A stretch of 9,314 nucleotides of DNA from Phycisphaerales bacterium UBA1845. GTDB lineage: Bacteria > Planctomycetota > Phycisphaerae > UBA1845. The position numbers and the translations under genes were made by a program. Where the stretch lies: assembly GCA_002338715.1 (NCBI GenBank), contig DDIR01000124.1, forward strand, positions 78,250 through 87,563. Reading direction: 5' to 3'. Below, in pieces: positions 5,664 to 9,314 of this stretch. Below the pieces are notes generated by a model. That model had not been told where the DNA came from and did not search any database. It saw only the letters and a program-made list of their open reading frames with translations. The number at the start of each line of letters is the position of its first letter. Position 1 is the first letter of the stretch.

Positions 5664-6815
5664 ATGCGTACAACCTATGCAAACGCGGTGGATTCAATGG
5701 TGCTCGATGCGGTCGCGCTGGTGGACGACCTGGTCAGCCAGGCGCTGTTGGCGTCGGCCAGCGATCTGCACCTCGAACCGGGCGCGGGGGGGCTGGCTGT
5801 TCGACTCCGACTCGATGGCGTGCTCAACACGATCGACCACATCCCCGCCTCTATCGCCGACAACGTCATCGCCCGACTCAAAGTCATGGGCGAGCTTCTG
5901 ACCTACCGCACCGACATCCCGCAGGAGGGTTCGTTCTCCTTCAAAGGCCTCGGCGATTTGAAGCACGACGTACGGCTGGCGGTCTTTCCCACGATCCACG
6001 GCGAACGGGCGGTCCTTCGATTCTTCTGCGACGACGGCCAGCCGCGTTCCATCGACAACCTCGGGCTGAGTGAGGCAACCGTCGCGTCGCTCAAGAACGC
6101 GTCGGAGCAAACCAGCGGGCTGATTCTCGTCACCGGGCCTGCCGGCGCGGGCAAGAGCACCACGCTTTACGCCCTCGCCCGACACATGCTCGATGCCACC
6201 CCGGGCCGCAGCATCGTCAGCCTTGAAGATCCTGTCGAGCAGCGCGTGGAAGGTTTGACGCAGATTCAGGTGCAGCCGTTCGGCGAGTTGAACTACGCGC
6301 GGGCGATGCGGTCGCTGCTGCGTCAGGATGTCGAGGTCTTGTTCGTGGGTGAAATTCGCGATGCCGAATCGGCGCACATCGTCATCGAAGCCGCCCTGAC
6401 CGGTCATCTCGTTCTCAGCACGCTGCACAGCGGCGACCCGGCTGAAACCATCGCGCGGCTGATCGAGATGGGCATCGCCCCGTATCAATTGACGAGCACG
6501 CTCCGCTTGATCAACTCGCAGCGCCTGCTGAGGAAGACGTGCCCGGATTGTTGCGGTCAGGGTTGCGAGTGTTGTTTTGCCACCGGCTACAAGTATCGAA
6601 CGGCGTGCGGACAGGCCGCCGTGATGAACGATCACCTGAGGCAGGCGATCATCGACCACACACCGACGGGCAATTTGCGGACGCTTGTCAACGAAAACCA
6701 TCCCAGCCTTCAAGAGTGCGCGATGCACCTCGTCCAAATGAAACAAACGACGACCGACGAAGTGCGCCGCGTGCTGGGGACTGACGATGGCAGCGGAAGA
6801 ACAGACACCGAGTGA
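5664..6815 (+). CDS. gspE: Short GspE/PilB-type assembly ATPase
   Basis: The hexameric cytoplasmic ATPase that powers pseudopilus or pilus assembly. It has 383 residues from ATG 5664; ATG 5598 would add 22. The N2-type domain starts with ASDLHLEP and includes PQEGSFSF. The C-terminal motor has Walker A GPAGAGKST at 158-166 (Lys164), the Walker B-region motif VGEIRDAES with Glu230, and the His box TGHLVLSTLHSGD at 246-258. The usual N1 domain that binds GspL or the PilM partner is absent, since the family is normally about 500-570 residues. The zinc-binding tetracysteine motif is squeezed into CPDCCGQGCECC (Cys293-304) just before FATGY, whereas typical members have a longer loop between CxxC pairs. 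5664 is preferred because the N2 domain follows closely and AGGGG lies just upstream. GspE is a better match than PilT, which lacks the cysteines. The next gene follows after 52 bases. Confidence 0.92.
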   Translation: MRTTYANAVDSMVLDAVALVDDLVSQALLASASDLHLEPGAGGLAVRLRLDGVLNTIDHIPASIADNVIARLKVMGELLTYRTDIPQEGSFSFKGLGDLKHDVRLAVFPTIHGERAVLRFFCDDGQPRSIDNLGLSEATVASLKNASEQTSGLILVTGPAGAGKSTTLYALARHMLDATPGRSIVSLEDPVEQRVEGLTQIQVQPFGELNYARAMRSLLRQDVEVLFVGEIRDAESAHIVIEAALTGHLVLSTLHSGDPAETIARLIEMGIAPYQLTSTLRLINSQRLLRKTCPDCCGQGCECCFATGYKYRTACGQAAVMNDHLRQAIIDHTPTGNLRTLVNENHPSLQECAMHLVQMKQTTTDEVRRVLGTDDGSGRTDTE

Positions 6816-6867
6816 CTTGCAGAAATGTGCGACTCAATCGACGCAGCGACAATGATCGGAAGACACC

Positions 6868-8067
6868 ATGCCATGGTTTGAATACGAATGCATGACCCGA
6901 GCAGGGACAGCCGTCTCGGGAAAACTGGAAGCGCGCGACCACGCCCACGCGATGGAATCGCTTGCGCAGATGAATCTCGACGTGCGCGAAGTCAAGCCAG
7001 CCGACAAACCGCCTCCGCCCGCGATCCGGATTTCCAACGATGACCTGATTTTCTTCAACGAGCAGTTGGCATCGATGGCCGACGCCGGTATTGCCCTCGA
7101 CCAAGGGCTCGCGCAGATGGCCCAGGATCTTGAATCACCGGCGCTGCGGCGCTGGGTGCAGGCTTTGGTCGCGGACCTTCGGGCGGGCGCCACCGTCGAA
7201 CAAGCGCTGGCACGGCACGAGTCGCAGCTGCCCATCCTTTACAGCGAGGTCATCAAAGCCGGCGTCAAATCCGGCGACCTCAGTTCGACGCTGTTTCAAC
7301 TCAACCAGCATTTGCGGCTGACCAAAAACACGCGGCGGGTACTTTGGGAATCGATCAGCTATCCGCTGATGGTTCTGACGATCGGGTTGGCGGTGATTTC
7401 GTTTTTCTTCATGGTGGTCGTTCCCCCGCTGAAGGAAATCTTCGCTGATTTTGACACCAGGCTCCCCAACCTGACGCTGCTCATGATCACCATCGGTGAC
7501 TACTACCCGACGATACTGGTGATTCTCGGCGCGATCGTGTTGTCGATGATCCTCGTGTGGCAGTTCATGCGATTCACGCCGACGGGACGTGATCTCAAGG
7601 ACAGCTTCGTTCTCTCGTTTCCCATCATAGGACGCGTGTATTCCGCGTCGCTGCTCGCACGGTTCATGCGCTCGGTGGCCTCGGCGGTCGCGTCGAACAT
7701 TCCCCTGCCCGATTCACTTCGATTGGGAGCGGATGCGACTGGATGCAAACCCCTCATGCGAGACGCAAGAACGCTTGCGGCTGTCGCCGAACAAGGACGT
7801 TCGATCTTTGAAGCCAGTCAATCCACGCGGATGGTCCCGCCGCTCTTCGGTTATTGCGTTCAATCCGCGAAATCGCGCGACGCCTTGCCACAAAGCCTCA
7901 ACTCGCTGGCAGCCGCCTACGAAGACCGGGCCATACACAGCCAGTCGATGATCCGCGTGGTTCTGTTTCCGATCATGATCGTAGTCGTCGGCATGATCAT
8001 GGGCGTGGGTGCGTTCGGCGCGATTCTGCCGCTGATCAGTTTGGTTCAATCCATGAGTGGTGGGTAA
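6868..8067 (+). CDS. gspF: GspF/PilC inner-membrane platform protein, first copy
   Basis: A 399-residue polytopic protein of the type II secretion F family, the membrane platform on which the ATPase drives subunit addition. The soluble N-terminus (FEYECMTRAGTAVSGKLEA) is canonical. The first F domain starts near residue 52 (LIFFNEQLASMADAGIALDQGL). Membrane helices lie at about 165-187, 213-236 and 360-390, the usual three. The second F domain begins around LLARFMRSVASAVASNIPLPDSL. The AGExSGxL signature is degraded in both halves: AGVKSGDL at 131-138 and SAKSRDAL at 333-340. The start is ATG 6868 with GGAAG five bases upstream. It follows the ATPase by 52 bases and its stop is 19 bases before the preferred ATG of a second F-domain gene. 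Full length is normal for the family. It would pair with the neighbouring ATPase and prepilin. Confidence 0.93.
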   Translation: MPWFEYECMTRAGTAVSGKLEARDHAHAMESLAQMNLDVREVKPADKPPPPAIRISNDDLIFFNEQLASMADAGIALDQGLAQMAQDLESPALRRWVQALVADLRAGATVEQALARHESQLPILYSEVIKAGVKSGDLSSTLFQLNQHLRLTKNTRRVLWESISYPLMVLTIGLAVISFFFMVVVPPLKEIFADFDTRLPNLTLLMITIGDYYPTILVILGAIVLSMILVWQFMRFTPTGRDLKDSFVLSFPIIGRVYSASLLARFMRSVASAVASNIPLPDSLRLGADATGCKPLMRDARTLAAVAEQGRSIFEASQSTRMVPPLFGYCVQSAKSRDALPQSLNSLAAAYEDRAIHSQSMIRVVLFPIMIVVVGMIMGVGAFGAILPLISLVQSMSGG

Positions 8068-8086
8068 TGAATCGGTTGAATCGACC

Positions 8087-9247
8087 ATGAATGATACCAT
8101 GGAAATCGTCAGAATATTTGTCATTGCACTGCTCATCGCGGTGACAGCCGTTGGGATTCCCTATGGCTGCTTCATGCTGATCACGTCGCCGGTCCGCCGG
8201 CAGGCGACGATCCAGATGGTCATCGCGCAGATCTCCGCGACGATTCGACAGCACATCCCGCTGGCAACTGGTCTCGCAATCGCCGCCCAGTCAGAACCGC
8301 CGCGCGTGCGTCGACGCCTCACCGCGATGAGCAAGCTGATCGCCAACGGCAAGAAACTTTCCGAAGCGATGCGTGATGCTTTTCCGGAATGCCCGGGACT
8401 GCTCATCAGTCTCGTCACTGCCGGTGAGCGATCGGGCCAGCTGCCACCCGCAATCCAGCAAGCCAAACAATACGTGCTCGACAAGTCGCGACTTGGCGGG
8501 ACCCGCTTCGAATCACCACTCGCATATGCACTCGTCGTCACGAGTGCGGCTACGACGGTTGCGACCATGGTCATGGTCGTCATCGTTCCGAAGTTTCAAG
8601 AGATACTCCGCGACTTCGAAGTTGACTGCGAGCCATTCTGTTCCAACATTCATTTGGCGCTGAACATTCTTGTCGTCGCGTTGATCGTGCTTCTGGCAAT
8701 GCTGCCCATCTCGATGTGGGTCCGCTTGAAACCGCGCAAGACGCCCGTCCCTGGGCTCATCACGCGATGGATCGACTGGATTCGCTGGCATACGCCCGGG
8801 CTTTCCAAAATGGAACTCGGTCATGGCATGTCGTCCGCGTTTGGGACGATGGAGTTTTGTCTTAACAGCGGGATGAACCTGCACGAAGCCGCCAACGTCG
8901 CATCCGGTTTGGACATCAACTGGCAACTGCGACAAAAAATCCGCCGATTGTCAGAGGAACTATCGAAAGGCATCAACGCCGGTGATGCCGCCCGCCATGC
9001 CAACATCGGCGGAATCGCGGCGACGGTGCTGGCCACCGGGTCGAGGCAGCGCAACTTAACCGACGCGGTCCGTTTTGCGTCCGACTACTACGGCGGCATC
9101 CTCTCACGCTGGTGGATGTTTGTCAGCCACATTGTCTGGCCGTTCTGCACGCTGCTACTCGCCTGCCTGGTCGGTTTCCTGGTTTATTCGATGTTTCAGC
9201 CGCTCGTGGCTTTGATTGATTCCACTTTGACGGCGACGGGATTGTAA
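8087..9247 (+). CDS. Second, divergent type II secretion F-domain protein
   Basis: A 386-residue polytopic protein with two F-like domains. The first is at about residues 40-130 (IPLATGLAIAA...CPGLLISLVTAGERSGQL, with the intact AGERSGQL at 112-119). The second is at about 265-340 (LNSGMNLHEAANVASGL...VLATGSRQRNL, with the signature lost). It differs from the upstream F protein by having an extra N-terminal membrane helix at about 6-32 and no canonical soluble N-terminus. The other helices are at about 145-170, 190-212 and 346-372. ATG 8087 is preferred. A GTG at 8057 would overlap the preceding gene by 11 bases, and ATG 8099 is also possible; none has a strong Shine-Dalgarno, suggesting translation coupled to the upstream gene. 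It may form a hetero-oligomeric platform with the first F protein, or be a specialised partner. The family call is secure; the pairing is inference. Confidence 0.85.
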   Translation: MNDTMEIVRIFVIALLIAVTAVGIPYGCFMLITSPVRRQATIQMVIAQISATIRQHIPLATGLAIAAQSEPPRVRRRLTAMSKLIANGKKLSEAMRDAFPECPGLLISLVTAGERSGQLPPAIQQAKQYVLDKSRLGGTRFESPLAYALVVTSAATTVATMVMVVIVPKFQEILRDFEVDCEPFCSNIHLALNILVVALIVLLAMLPISMWVRLKPRKTPVPGLITRWIDWIRWHTPGLSKMELGHGMSSAFGTMEFCLNSGMNLHEAANVASGLDINWQLRQKIRRLSEELSKGINAGDAARHANIGGIAATVLATGSRQRNLTDAVRFASDYYGGILSRWWMFVSHIVWPFCTLLLACLVGFLVYSMFQPLVALIDSTLTATGL

Positions 9248-9249
9248 CC

Positions 9250-9314
9250 ATGGGTCGAATACGAAAATCAAAACGTCGCGGCGTATTCCTGATCGAAGCG
9301 GCAGCCGCCATCAT
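9250..9314 (+). CDS. Prepilin-like (pseudopilin) protein, 3'-partial
   Basis: Only the first 21 codons are present. The N-terminus is a short basic leader, MGRIRKSKRRG, followed by VFLIEAAAAI. This is the class III/type IV prepilin signature: Gly11 for cleavage by the prepilin peptidase, then a mature protein with Glu at +5 in an otherwise hydrophobic helix. Val rather than Phe/Met at +1 is tolerated. The subunit would be held in the inner membrane by this helix and polymerised by the ATPase and F proteins encoded just upstream. The ATG comes two bases after the TAA of the second F gene, a tight operon spacing. Whether it is the major or a minor pseudopilin cannot be told from the fragment. 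Confidence 0.82.
   Translation, partial: MGRIRKSKRRGVFLIEAAAAI

Noticed and set aside
5694..6746. Long 350-codon open frame on the minus strand
   Set aside because: It lies antisense to the ATPase gene, whose Walker and His-box motifs are unmistakable. The antisense product shows no recognisable domain and is a by-product of GC-rich codon bias.

Overview
The window most likely comes from a planctomycete, possibly Phycisphaerae-like. The clearest hint is the C-terminal CxxC...GL...CPECG zinc-ribbon on a small membrane protein (1595-2221), a motif I associate with that phylum. The genes are otherwise loosely spaced, GC-rich and mostly singletons. Taxonomy is inference from motifs only. No rRNA, tRNA, CRISPR array or insertion sequence was seen.

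Left part (1-2221): a 5'-truncated LOG-type nucleotide-monophosphate phosphoribohydrolase on the + strand faces a convergent minus-strand group. That group holds a zinc-ribbon membrane protein (1595-2221), a two-helix membrane protein of unknown role (807-1499) and a VOC/glyoxalase-fold protein (433-810). The last two overlap by the four bases GTGA and are probably translationally coupled.

Middle part (2222-5328), all minus strand: a single-cluster 4Fe-4S ferredoxin, a secreted alpha/beta hydrolase whose reading frame is broken by one in-frame TGA between its nucleophile and the rest of its catalytic triad, a REP-like hairpin of the GGATTCCCGC...GCGGGAAT type, and a lipoprotein with a Gly/Asn/Asp-rich linker and beta-propeller-like repeats.

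Right part (5664-9314), + strand: a type II secretion/type IV pilus assembly operon. It encodes a short GspE/PilB-type ATPase, a GspF/PilC platform protein, a second divergent F-domain platform protein, and the start of a prepilin-like protein running off the window. The ATPase would power pseudopilus assembly, the two F proteins would form the inner-membrane platform, and the prepilin would be the polymerised subunit. The most unusual features are the two unlike F proteins in a row, the ATPase with no N1 domain and a shrunken cysteine motif, and the split hydrolase.
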